A program made the translations under genes and the position numbers. The notes under the pieces are model-generated. The model searched no databases, was not told the DNA's origin, and saw nothing but the letters and a program-made list of their open reading frames with translations. A stretch of DNA of 30,000 bases. It comes from Trachelipus rathkii. Its lineage: Eukaryota; Arthropoda; Malacostraca; Isopoda; Trachelipodidae. Positions within the stretch are counted from its first letter, which is position 1; every line of letters starts with the position of its first letter. The stretch covers positions 1 through 30,000 of the forward strand of contig JABUQX010078246.1 of assembly GCA_015478945.1 (NCBI GenBank). Reading direction: 5' to 3'. This document shows positions 12,775-21,059 of this stretch, piece by piece.

Positions 12775-13385
12775 ATACAATAAATGAGGTGTACCATAAC
12801 ACCTAGGGATTCAAGTATGCTTTTTAGCTGTTTAAACTGTTTTAACTCAGGCTTTACTACTTAACTCATTTTTACTGCTTTAACTATATTTTACGCTTTT
12901 ACTTTGACAACAATTTACAATACCTTAACATTAAATCAGTAAATCAATAGAGGTGTACTAACACTAGGAGTTAGATCTTTGTTTAAACTGCTTAACTCTG
13001 TTTTATCTGCTTAACCCGATTAACTCATGTTTAGCTGCTTTTAACTCATATACAACATACCTAAAGCATAAATAGTAAATCAATAAGTGTAACCTAACAC
13101 CTAAGAATATTATGCTTTTGTTTTAACTGCTTGACTGCTTTAACTTTCTGCTTTACTGCTACTTCTGCTTTACTGCTTTAACTCATAAATTACACCTTAA
13201 GCAGTAAATCAGTAACCAAACCACCATCCAACCACCTAAGGATTGTATGCTTTTGTTTACTCTTACTGCTTTAACTTTCTGCTACGCTTTTAACTTTCTG
13301 CTTTACTGCTTTAACTCTGCTTTACTGCTTTATTCGCTTCTGGCTTTAACTCATAGTTTTACTGCTTTAACTCATATATATATTG
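12775..13385 (+). repeat. ~135-bp tandem repeat, left array (about 4 units)
   Basis: Each unit holds a stop-start of short words: tttactgctttaact repeated several times, then (ct)taaagcagtaaatcagtaaatcaata, then gaggtgtac.taacacctaggga. The taacaccta landmark recurs near 12800, 12958, 13093 and 13228, a period of about 135-160. It is a higher-order repeat, as inside each unit ctgctttaa-type words repeat every 8-14 bases. The right arm has about five units in inverse orientation. A lone diverged unit-like segment sits at about 13925-13990. Confidence 0.8.
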
Positions 13386-13512
13386 TGTTTTTATTTTGTT
13401 TTAATACTTTTTATTTATTTTATTATATTTTTTTTAATTTTTATATATTTTTTTTATATTATTTATATTATTTATATTTACTTATTATTTACTTATATTG
13501 TTATTATTTTTT
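13386..13512 (+). repeat. T-rich tract of left arm
   Basis: Low-complexity T-rich stretch starting tttttattttgttttaatac. It is matched by the A-rich stretch 19615-19800 of the right arm, which carries the reverse complement of the same opening words. The 151-codon open frame covering it (13247-13702) is a Phe/Leu/Tyr low-complexity artefact. Confidence 0.75.
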
Positions 13513-13700
13513 AGCACACACATACACACCACCACACACACAACACACCACACAACTAGTGACAACTCAAAGAGTTCACCACACAGATTACGTTACCTCA
13601 CACACAATATCTACTTCGCAACTACAGATTTACTACACACACAGATTTACTTACACTCACACACTGATTTACTTACACACGCAGATTTATCTACACATAT
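13513..13700 (+). repeat. CA-type minisatellite, left inner array
   Basis: Second array of the cagatttacttacac unit, beginning with tattgttattatt followed by acacacatacacacc. The right arm has the counterpart at 19440-19610, bordered by the same tattgttattat word. Confidence 0.85.
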
Positions 13701-14103
13701 AACGTATAATTATAAAACAATTTATGTTTTTAACAAGTAACATTATTACTTCATCTCAAATGTTGATCAAATTATACAAAAGCTAAAATCCTATAATAAA
13801 TCAATCATTTATCTTTGACCAAAGAAATTATTTATACTGTTAATACTTTTTGTTTTAAATTTTAAACTATCAAGTTTTAAATAACTTTAACTAAAAATTT
13901 TAGAATTTTATTAAAAAACCATATATTACGTACCTAAAGCACTTAAATCAAGTAAAATCTAAGTAAGTCAGCCCCAGCACCTCTACACCAAGCTAATGCC
14001 ACTAGTCTATGACTACTGCTCATTCATCTTAAGCCATCTAATAAGTACATACAAAATAACAAATAATTTCTTCTCTTGCGCATAACATGTATTTTTATTA
14101 AAA
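13701..14103 (+). repeat. Inner AT segment of left arm, up to LINE insertion
   Basis: Pairs with the minus strand of about 19015-19440. Shared landmarks are aataaatcaatcatt, tttgttt.aa.ttt.aaactatc, catatatt..acgtac, taaagcact, taagtcag, agc(c)ctagcacc and gctaatgccac. It ends in ttattaaaa (14095-14103), which is repeated just after the LINE tail (17476-17484) and occurs once at the equivalent place in the right arm, so it is the probable target site. Confidence 0.7.
14095..14103 (+). repeat. Probable LINE target-site duplication, left copy
   Basis: The 9-mer ttattaaaa at 14095-14103 recurs at 17476-17484 directly after the LINE A tail. The uninterrupted right arm has a single ttcttattaaaa on its minus strand at the equivalent place (about 19018-19030). 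The preceding bases differ slightly (ttt versus ttc), so the exact length is uncertain. Confidence 0.5.
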
Positions 14104-14735
14104 TCTTTCTAAGAATTCTTGGTTTTAATCTGGGAGTGGGACGTGCTTGAAAATGCTCCGTCGAAAGTTTTTATCTTTATTATCTTTGGGCGTATGTTAT
14201 TATAGTAGTTGTGGTCTGAGGGGAGTTTTCTGTGTTTTTTTTTAAATCCATTGTGTTATTGAAATTTATAATTTAATCAAATTGAAACGAATTAAAGTTA
14301 TTCGTTTCGGCGATATTTAAAGCTTGGAGTTTTAAAAAGACAGCATACGTTTTAATTTTTTTCTTTTGTATGTGGGGTTAATAAATTTGGAAAGTGTAAC
14401 ATCCTTAAAAATTATTGGAATCTACGAAAATCGTTTATTAAATATATATTAGTACTATTAATTTAAGTTAGATTAGTTTTTTCATTTTTTTTCTTTCTTT
14501 CAGTTGTAGTTTTAATAAATTTTTAGTATGGGGGGGGGGGGTAAGGGGTGAGCAAGTGTGTTTAGGTTAAGTTTTGTTTTTAGTGTATAGAGAATTCTTT
14601 ATTTAGTAATTTTAGTGCTCGTATTTTTTAAGTTGGGATTTAGTTTATTCAATTTTATACCGATTTCTTTTGTTTTAGTCTATTGTTCTTATTGTGTGTG
14701 AGTGTGTGTTTGTGTGTTGGTTGTGTTGTAAAGAT
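14104..14735 (+). mobile_element. LINE 5' untranslated region (probable)
   Basis: Sequence between the proposed target duplication and the start of protein homology. It has no match in the right arm, so it belongs to the insertion. It is T-rich with a G12 run at 14529-14540 and a short TG-repeat (tgtgtgtgagtgtgtgtttg) just before the coding part. No ORF1 protein is recognisable. The exact 5' end is inferred from loss of arm homology, not from a family consensus. Confidence 0.5.
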
Positions 14736-17475
14736 GGCACATTGCATAAGACGTGGGCTTTCTGATTAACTTTACCAACATCCGCGCTTAAAATCTAACT
14801 CTCTCTTGAATATCATCTATCTAACTCTAACCTAACCTTTTGCTCTTGTCCGAGACTCAGATGGCTAAGAATTCCCCTCTAACCTTTTAATTATTAACTA
14901 TAACTTTTTCATAATTCCCGTCTGAAGGGTGTGCCCATGTAAACATTAATACTCCTTCCACTCTCGTAATTCGAAATTCTAATTCCGATGCTTTTGGCTC
15001 AAAACCACTTTCTTCTTCTACTACATATAATCTTGCTTCGCTACTGTTCTCTCTACATAACAATTTCACTCTCTTTGAAAGCTACACCTCTGAACGAGAC
15101 TGTTAAGTCTTCTCATCCAAATACTGAGTCCTCTATTAGGGGATTTCAATGACACAACACTGTGTGGGGCCTCTCACACGACTTAAGGGGGGAGATAGCC
15201 GAATTCATTCAGCATTTACTTAACGATCTGGAGCAACTATTTAAAGAACCTACACAATTCCGGATCACCCCAACAATTTCTTGAACACACTTGACCTAGT
15301 TCACTACTATCCTTCTCTCTATAAAGATACTACCTTTCGCTCCCTATTTAAATCTGACCACAACCTTATATCTCTTAACTTAATTATTCTCCAACAGCTA
15401 CATCCTGCCCTATGCGTTTTTTCTGGCACTTGATCGGTATTGGGGGCCTTGCGTCGCTTCTACGCTAACTATAATTGAAAGGACTGCTTTGACTTGATGA
15501 CGACTCGCTTCTGCCACTAAGTGGGAGCTTTAATGTTGCGGAGAGCATGCTTCATTCCTTTCGACAATTCTCCTCAATCATGTTCTATCCGTGCCGTACT
15601 TGGCCATTCAGGCCAGAGACAGCGCTTATCGGTGGGAAAATTCTCGTCTCCTATCACGTCTCGGCTAATTTTCATCTGCTCGGAATCGTTGCAGGATACT
15701 CTTCGACGACCAAAGCGCTTTCATCAAACGAAATGCGCTAACCTCCTAGTTCTCCTAGCTGATAAATCTTTCTGCTCTGGCCAAAAAACTTTCTACAAGC
15801 TCTGTAAATCTGACCTTTCCTCCTCTTATTCGATCAAATGGTTCTGCTGCTAATTCTCCAACTGAAAAGCCAATCTCTTCGCCTCCTATTTTCCTCTATC
15901 AACCCTGGACTATTCGCATTCCTCCCCTCCACTCATTCCTCTCCACCTATGTCTTTGCCTGTGATTTAATTTGATCGGGTGCATGGGTCCTGAGATCTAT
16001 GGAACGTAGGAACGGGGGGGCCCCGGATTGCATTCTCCCCGAGTTTGAAAAGGGATGGCTTCCGAACTGGCCCCCCGTTCAACTATCTTCTCTATGTCCC
16101 AATAGTAGTACTTTTCCGTGTGGAAGCAACGACATGTCCAACCTTTCCGAAAAAAGGAAGCCGCTCTGATCCCTTCTAACTATCGCCCTATAGCTTCTAT
16201 CTAAGATAAAATGTCCAAACCTTCTCAACCTACTCTTGACCATCTGGAATCTCATTGCTCTTCTTCGATCGCCATACGGCTTCGGCGTTGAGTCACTGGT
16301 GATTACATCCTATTAACCGATTTAGTTTTCCAGCATTAGGAACTACGGAGATCTTGCGTGGTGCGCTTGACATTCCAAAGCATTTGACCGGGATGCACGC
16401 GTCACTGCTCTCCAACTCCCCTCCTTTGGTTCCTCCTTCTCTTTGCTTACTTATTTAGTTTTTTCCTTCAAAACGCTCTTCGATAGTTGATGGGGCGACT
16501 CCTTCTTCCTTTTCTGTCAATAGTGTGTTCCTCGGTTCTGTCTTATCTCCACTTTATTCTACTTTCATTAATGACTTCTCAAAAATATCTTCTACCTATC
16601 ATCATATGCCGATGATCGACCCTTCATTCTTCAACTCATTCAATTCTGCTCCCTCCTTTGACTTCTAGAATTGCTCTCGCTAATCTTTCCGATAATTCTT
16701 CGCCTGATGGATAAATTTCCGGGTGGGTAGTCTCACCTCGTGAAATGCAATTCTTTAAAACTCAACTTTTCAAATCTCCCTCTCTAAGACACGCTAACTT
16801 TCCTATCTCTTTCGACGGTTCCCTACCCCTTTGACAATATAATACATCAGTTTAACATAAATAAAAAAAAATATTTTTGAATCCTCATTTCAACAAGGTT
16901 GCTAAGGCGCCTCAAAGAAACTGGAGTCTTAGAACTGCCGAATTTGTTCCTCTATACACTAGGGTTTTTTTTAGGCCTCATCGTTCTAGTTGGAGTACTG
17001 CTCCATATCTGAATGACTTTTAGTTCCACTCGTCTTTGGGATCAAGTCGTAAGCCGGAGCCGGATCAGGAACGGTAGAAAGATTAAAACTTGAGCGGAAC
17101 CGTGTGCAGCGATGTTGGTGCCATCCTTTTTATAACGTAGTAGCGGTGCAAGTTCTCGACGGAGTTTTCATTTGCATTCCACCAACTTTTGCGGTCCTCG
17201 CAGCACAAGGGTGTGTATCTGGCACATGATTTTGTTTGATATTAGCTAAATCCAGACAGTTCGCTGTGGTGCTCTTCTTTCCTGCCACCCTGTTCTGTGG
17301 AATTCTCTCCTCTGTGTTTCCTACTCAATTTATCTCCCTCACTTTAAAGCCCGCGTGTGTGCTACTGCGGACTGCGTAGTATAGTTTGTTGAGTTTACAC
17401 CCCTCCTTGAAAGGCTTGCCCGGAGCGTGGTGAAGTCTGTAAAAAAAAAAAAAAAAAAAAAAATAAAAAAAGTTC
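14736..17475 (+). pseudogene. Degenerate Jockey/CR1-like non-LTR retrotransposon ORF (endonuclease-reverse transcriptase)
   Basis: The protein would nick target DNA and copy the element's RNA at the nick. Recognisable pieces on the plus strand: RGLSD and LTNIRALKSN near 14750-14800; GDFN of the APE-type endonuclease at 15139-15150; LNTLDLV at 15282-15302; SDHNLISLNL at 15354-15383; reverse-transcriptase PSNYRPIAS at 16172-16198; ALDIPK, then AFDRDA in another frame, at 16363-16397; VDGATPSSFSV then GSVLSPLYSTFINDF ending at 16578; the YADD catalytic box at 16605-16616; and C-terminal LWNSL at 17295-17309 and HFKARV at 17340-17357. GSVLSP and YADD lie in different frames, and many other frameshifts and stops make it non-functional as written. 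It ends in an A-rich tail (17441-17471). The clade call is from memory of the motifs. Confidence 0.85.
17441..17471 (+). repeat. LINE A tail
   Basis: A run with a single T interruption, 31 bases, placed about 80 bases after the last recognisable LINE protein motif and directly before the probable target duplication. It is a retrotransposition tail. Confidence 0.85.
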
Positions 17476-17640
17476 TTATTAAAAATATAAATAATTACTT
17501 ACATTTATATATTCGCTCGATGTTAACTAAAATATTTCAAAAGTGTTTAAAGTATTCGATTTCTTATTATTATATTATTATCTATGTACAATTGCAATCC
17601 ATACACACATCACCACACACACACCACACACACACACACA
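17476..17640 (+). repeat. Resumption of left arm after the LINE
   Basis: Matches the minus strand of about 18800-19030. Landmarks in order: ttcttattaaaa, acattta, gttaac.aaa.attttcaa, gtttaaa, gatttctta, ttattattatctatgtac, .attg.caatcca, then a CA array. Since this continues the right-arm order where 14103 left off, the intervening 3.4 kb is an insertion. Confidence 0.7.
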
Positions 17641-17854
17641 CACTCACACTATTACACATATAAACGTATACATTTATGAAACTATTAGTTTATTCTATAT
17701 TATAGCTTGTTGTTACAACTTCATGCCTATTGTTAATATTATTTAAACCACACAACACACACCACACACATAACCACACACACACACACACACATACACA
17801 CTTACACATACGCGCCCACCCATTCGATATACACACCTACTCTTGTGATCCTCA
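17641..17854 (+). repeat. Loop region: CA arrays and AT spacer
   Basis: CA-type array up to about 17650, an AT spacer, then a second CA array at 17748-17812. Weak similarity to the right arm continues for a short way (acgtat, attta.gaaact), after which the pairing is lost. Low complexity and no coding content. Confidence 0.55.
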
Positions 17855-18030
17855 GCTTTGATGCCTCACTTTTGTGCTCAGTTTTTTGATTGCTCAACTT
17901 GATGCTCAAGCTTGATGCCTCAAGCTTTAATACACTTAAGCTGGGCCTCAAACTTGATGTTATCTGGTTGATGACTCATTTTCAATGGCGTCATCTTTGA
18001 TACCACCTATATTGATGATTCATCTTATAT
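17855..18030 (+). repeat. Short-period minisatellite (ctcaagcttgatgc)
   Basis: Degenerate tandem units of about 12-15 bases around the words gctcaagcttgatgcctcaa, with drift toward gatgattcatc at the 3' end. About twelve units can be followed. It has no counterpart in either arm, so it belongs to the loop. Confidence 0.75.
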
Positions 18031-18246
18031 GCAGTTACACTTACCATAGACATCTACACTACACTATACACACATACACTTATATCTCTTCACAATACGC
18101 GGCACATACAATGGACACTAACGTTCAACTTAACACTTACCTCACACACCACACAACAATATATAATAGTAAATATATTATATATATATATAATATATAT
18201 ATATATATTATATTTATATTATATATAAGTAAATTTTCTCCAAATA
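18031..18246 (+). repeat. CA-rich then TA-rich loop segment
   Basis: CA-type words (acactatacacacatacactta, ttaacacttacc) resembling the variant minisatellite of the left arm, followed by (TA)n at 18177-18230. Open frames crossing it are low-complexity. Confidence 0.6.
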
Positions 18247-18365
18247 TTGCGCCTGCGGGCGCAACGCGGCGGGCGGGACGCGCGGAACGCATCCACGGGG
18301 CGGGTGGCTCCTTTGCGGGCGGGCTCATCGAGTCCTGGTTGTAGCTTATAACTAGGGAAACTACT
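18247..18365 (+). repeat. GC-rich block, loop copy
   Basis: A sharp change from TA repeat to about 100 bases of GC-rich sequence with repeated gcgggcg and gcggcgggcgggacgcg words. It then returns to AT sequence through ttataactagggaaac. The right-arm block ends with attatgactagggaagac in the same orientation, which suggests relationship, though the GC part itself aligns only loosely. The 107- and 119-codon frames crossing it are not credible genes. Confidence 0.5.
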
Positions 18366-18714
18366 CGACAATCACAAGTAAGGAAAACATTTCCTCCTAC
18401 ATAGGATCTGACCGATCCAGCATGTTTCAGTTTGAATATATTATAAAAATATAATAACAATATTCTTGTCTATACTGGAATACTTTGACACTTAATAGTG
18501 TTAATTAGCCCCGTCACAAAAAGGCCTTATCTAATTTAGGCCTAAATTTAGGCCTAAACTAGTTATTTCAAAAAAGAATACCCATAACAGTATGAATATG
18601 CAATCTTACCTCGAATTATCTCAGGTTGCCCCGGAAAACAAAAGGGAATCTGAAATTTAGGCAAGTAGTCTATTCAACACATTTTACAGAGGAGGTCAGT
18701 TCGTACTCCGTAAG
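18366..18714. other. Loop sequence with a nested palindrome
   Basis: Mostly unique. At 18535-18560 the perfect 12-bp palindrome tttaggcctaaa occurs twice in an overlapping series, with a third half-site (aaaggcctta) just upstream near 18522. No gene was recognised. Confidence 0.55.
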
Positions 18715-18910
18715 CGAGTGCGGGTTGGTTTCTCGTGAATGGATGTTCAATGTACATAGATAATAATAATAATAATCAAAAAGTTTAATAATTAGACGTA
18801 TAGTGTACAGTCGATGTGCGGTTGTGTTGTGGTGTGGTGTTGGATGTGTGTGGTGCGTGTTGTTTCGCGTGATGGATTGTCAATACGTACATAGATAATA
18901 ATAATAATAA
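18715..18910 (-). repeat. Direct duplication at inner end of right arm
   Basis: A ~55-60-bp segment (tgcg.. ttg.tttc.cgtg.atgga.tgt.caat..acatagataataat) occurs near 18718-18775 and again near 18857-18915, about 140 bases apart on the plus strand, with a GT-rich stretch between. The outer copy is the one collinear with the left arm at about 17560-17600. The inner copy looks like an added unit. Confidence 0.65.
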
Positions 18911-19439
18911 TAAAGAAGCTCATTATTTAAACAAAACTTGAAAATTTTTGTTAAACGACAGAAGATATAAAGAAATAAATGAAAAGCATAACTGTTTAAA
19001 TTAGATCAAACTAGAAAATTTTAATAAGAAAACCATGACTCTGTGAGGGAAGGAACCGATTTTTAAAATTAATATTTTTTAAACATGGCTAAAGTTATGT
19101 AAGCATAAGTCAATAGAAAATAACGTGGCATAGCTTTGGAGAGGGTGCTAGGGCTGAACCTTACTGACTTACTGATTAGTGCTTTAAGTGTACGTAAAAT
19201 ATATGTTTTAATAAAACTTTCATAAAATTTTAGTAAAATATTTTAAACTGGATAGTTATAAAATTATAAACAAAAAGAATAAATTAAAATAATTATTTCT
19301 TTGTTCAAGATAATGATTGATTTATTTAGACTATAGAAACTTTGAAATTAATTTTAGTTATTTTGAATGAGTAATATAAAATGTACGTGTTTAATTAAAA
19401 ACATCAATTTTAATAAATTAATACTTATAATGTGTAGTA

Positions 19440-19610
19440 AGATCTAACGTGTGTAAGTAAATCGTGGTGAGTGTAAGTAAATCTGTTGTGTGTAAGTAAA
19501 TCTGTTTGCGGTAAGTAAATCTGTGTGTGAGTGTAAGTTAATCTGTGTGTGTGTGTGGGTGTGGTTGGTTGGGTGTGGTGTGTGTGTGTGTGAATGTGTG
19601 TTCGAATCAT
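19440..19610 (-). repeat. Minisatellite, right inner array
   Basis: On the plus strand it reads gtgtgtaagtaaatctg units. It is the inverse of the left inner array (13513-13700). Each unit carries GTAAGTAA, a close match to the 5' splice-site consensus. Confidence 0.85.
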
Positions 19611-19800
19611 AATAACAATAGGCCAGCAAGTAAAATAACACTAATAGAATAAAAAATAATAAAGTGAATAAACCATAAAATAGATAATAAAAATAAATTA
19701 ATAAATAAAAATAATAATCAAAAAAAATAAAAGTATTTAGAACAAAATAAAAAAAATAATGTTAATTCTATGAAAAAAAAAGTTTTTGAAAAAGAAAGTA
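19611..19800 (-). repeat. A-rich tract (partner of left T-rich tract)
   Basis: Low-complexity A-rich DNA, reverse complement of the left tract at its outer end (aaaacaaaataaaaa type words). No coding content. Confidence 0.7.
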
Positions 19801-20540
19801 GAAAATTTAACTTAGAAAAGTAAAGAAAGTTAAAGCAGTAATGCAGAAAGTTAAAGCATTAAAAGCAGAAAGTTAAAGCAAGTAAAGGCAGAGAAGTTAA
19901 GCTATAAGGAATAAAACAAAACATAACTTAATCCCCTTAGGTGTTACGAACATCTATTGATTTACGATTACTGCTTTAAGGTATGAATTTGTATATCAGT
20001 TAAAGCAGTAAAGCAGAAATTAAAGCAGTAAAGCAGAAGCAGAAGCAGAAGATAAATACAAAAAAGTAACGAATTAATCAAATGTCAGGTGAACTGAAAT
20101 GATTTACTGATTTACTGCTTTAAGGTATGTAATGTATATGAAGTTAAAGCAGTAAAACATGAGTTTAAGCAGTAAACGAAGATTAACAGTAAAACAGTAA
20201 AAAACACAAAGCATAACTAATCCCTAGGTGTTAGGTCACCTCTAGTGATTTACTGATTTACTTCTGTAGGATCGGTAATGTTAATAAATATGTGAGTTAA
20301 AGCGTAAAACATATAAAAGTAAAGAGTAACAGGCCAGTAAAACAAAACTACTATTCCTTAGGTGTTAGTACACTCATTGATTTACTGATTTACTGCTTTA
20401 AGGGTATTATAGTATATGATTAAAGAGTTAATGCAGTAAAAGCAGTAAAACCTGAGTTAAAGCAGTAAACAGTAAACAAAAGCAACTAAATCCCGTAGGT
20501 TGTTAGGTAACCGTCTATTGATTTCGATTACTGTTTAAGG
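19801..20540 (-). repeat. ~135-bp tandem repeat, right array (about 5 units)
   Basis: On the plus strand each unit contains taggtgttaggt, ttgatttactgatttactgc, ctttaaggtatgtaa and several agttaaagcagtaaa words. The taggtgtta landmark or its variant occurs near 19935, 20085, 20222, 20352 and 20490, a spacing of about 130-150. The left arm shows about four landmarks, so copy number differs between arms. Confidence 0.85.
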
Positions 20541-20834
20541 GTCTGTAAAGTATATGTTTTTAATAAAAGTTCGTACAATTGTAGTAAAATAAAATGTTTA
20601 TATATATCAGGCAACTCTGTTTTTTTTTTTTTCTTCTTTACATACAATTTTATTAAAAATTTATAGAATTAAAAAGTATAAGTAAAAATATACAAGATGT
20701 CTGTAATGAGGTTAAAGTTTAGGATCGCTAAATGTTTTTAATATGAAATGTTTAAGTATAAATAAAATAACTGTTTCATAGTACAGAAAGAGAATTCTTT
20801 GAATAGTTATTTTATCATTGATATCATTTATTTC
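20541..20834 (-). repeat. AT-rich linker of right arm
   Basis: Inverse counterpart of 12481-12774, including an internal T run at 20619-20630 and the landmark cgctaaatgttttt at about 20726-20739. Non-coding. Confidence 0.7.
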
Positions 20835-20945
20835 GTTCGCTGCGGCGGGTCCGCACCTGCTGGTGGGTGTTCGATCGACGACTGACTTTGTGCGGGGGCG
20901 CTTGCGGCGCCCTGGTGTTCCAATTATGACTAGGGAAGACATCAA
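20835..20945 (-). repeat. GC-rich block, right-arm copy
   Basis: Plus-strand words ccgcacctgc, ggtgttcg, ctgactttgtgcgg, gcgcttgcggcgcc and actagggaagacatca. The left-arm block holds their complements in reverse order. The end ggcgcttgcgg..cgc..cct..ggtg..ttcc...agggaagacatcaa is also recognisable at 24690-24752, outside the arms. It may be a dispersed repeat captured by the arm element. Confidence 0.75.
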
Positions 20946-21059
20946 TATTAGCTCGGTTCTATGATGTGGGGTAGAAAGGCTAGAAAAGGTTAGAAAATGC
21001 TAACTCATCGTAGGAAACATCCAGCCACGGTTATAATAACACGATCGCAAGTGTCTAAT
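20946..21059 (-). repeat. Unique module of right arm
   Basis: Inverse counterpart of 12276-12382. On the plus strand the words ttctatgatg, ggtagaaa, aaggtta, aatgctaact, aacatcc and cgatcgca appear in the expected reversed order. Confidence 0.75.

Larger units (their letters stand above)
11325..17640 (+). repeat. Left arm of a giant imperfect inverted repeat
   Basis: The left arm occupies 11325-14103 and 17476-~17640; the LINE between is a later insertion. Order on the plus strand: CA minisatellite, unique module, GC block, AT linker, ~135-bp tandem repeat, T-rich tract, second CA minisatellite, inner AT segment. The minus strand of ~18800-22000 shows the same order. Shared words of 8-20 bp occur throughout, for example tttctaccc(t/a)ccatcatagaac, aaaaacatttagcg and ttattatctatgtac. 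The arms differ by many small indels and substitutions. The arrangement resembles foldback-type elements, whose long inverted arms are tandemly repetitive, but no transposase was found inside. An assembly join is the main alternative. Confidence 0.8.

Noticed and set aside
11325..13700. CRISPR-like array
   Set aside because: Units are short, degenerate and lack unique spacers of constant length; the genome is eukaryotic.
13247..13740. Open frames of 151 and 80 codons on the plus strand
   Set aside because: They cover the T-rich tract and CA minisatellite of the left arm; the proteins are Phe/Leu/Tyr and Thr/His strings without domains.
14887..15069. 60-codon minus-strand frame
   Set aside because: Antisense shadow of the LINE endonuclease region, which is recognisable on the plus strand.
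15521..15853. 110-codon and overlapping 64-codon plus-strand frames as separate genes
   Set aside because: They lie between the endonuclease and reverse transcriptase domains of the LINE; frameshifted parts of its ORF, not independent genes.
17427..17746. Plus-strand frames starting in the LINE A tail
   Set aside because: Begin with a poly-Lys run from the A tail and end in CA repeat; no domain.
17985..18460. Opposing frames of 119 and 107 codons over the loop GC block
   Set aside because: Both strands are open because the GC block has few stops; the rest is TA or CA repeat.
19425..19641. Overlapping minus-strand frames of 61 and 65 codons
   Set aside because: Low-complexity translations of the right inner minisatellite.
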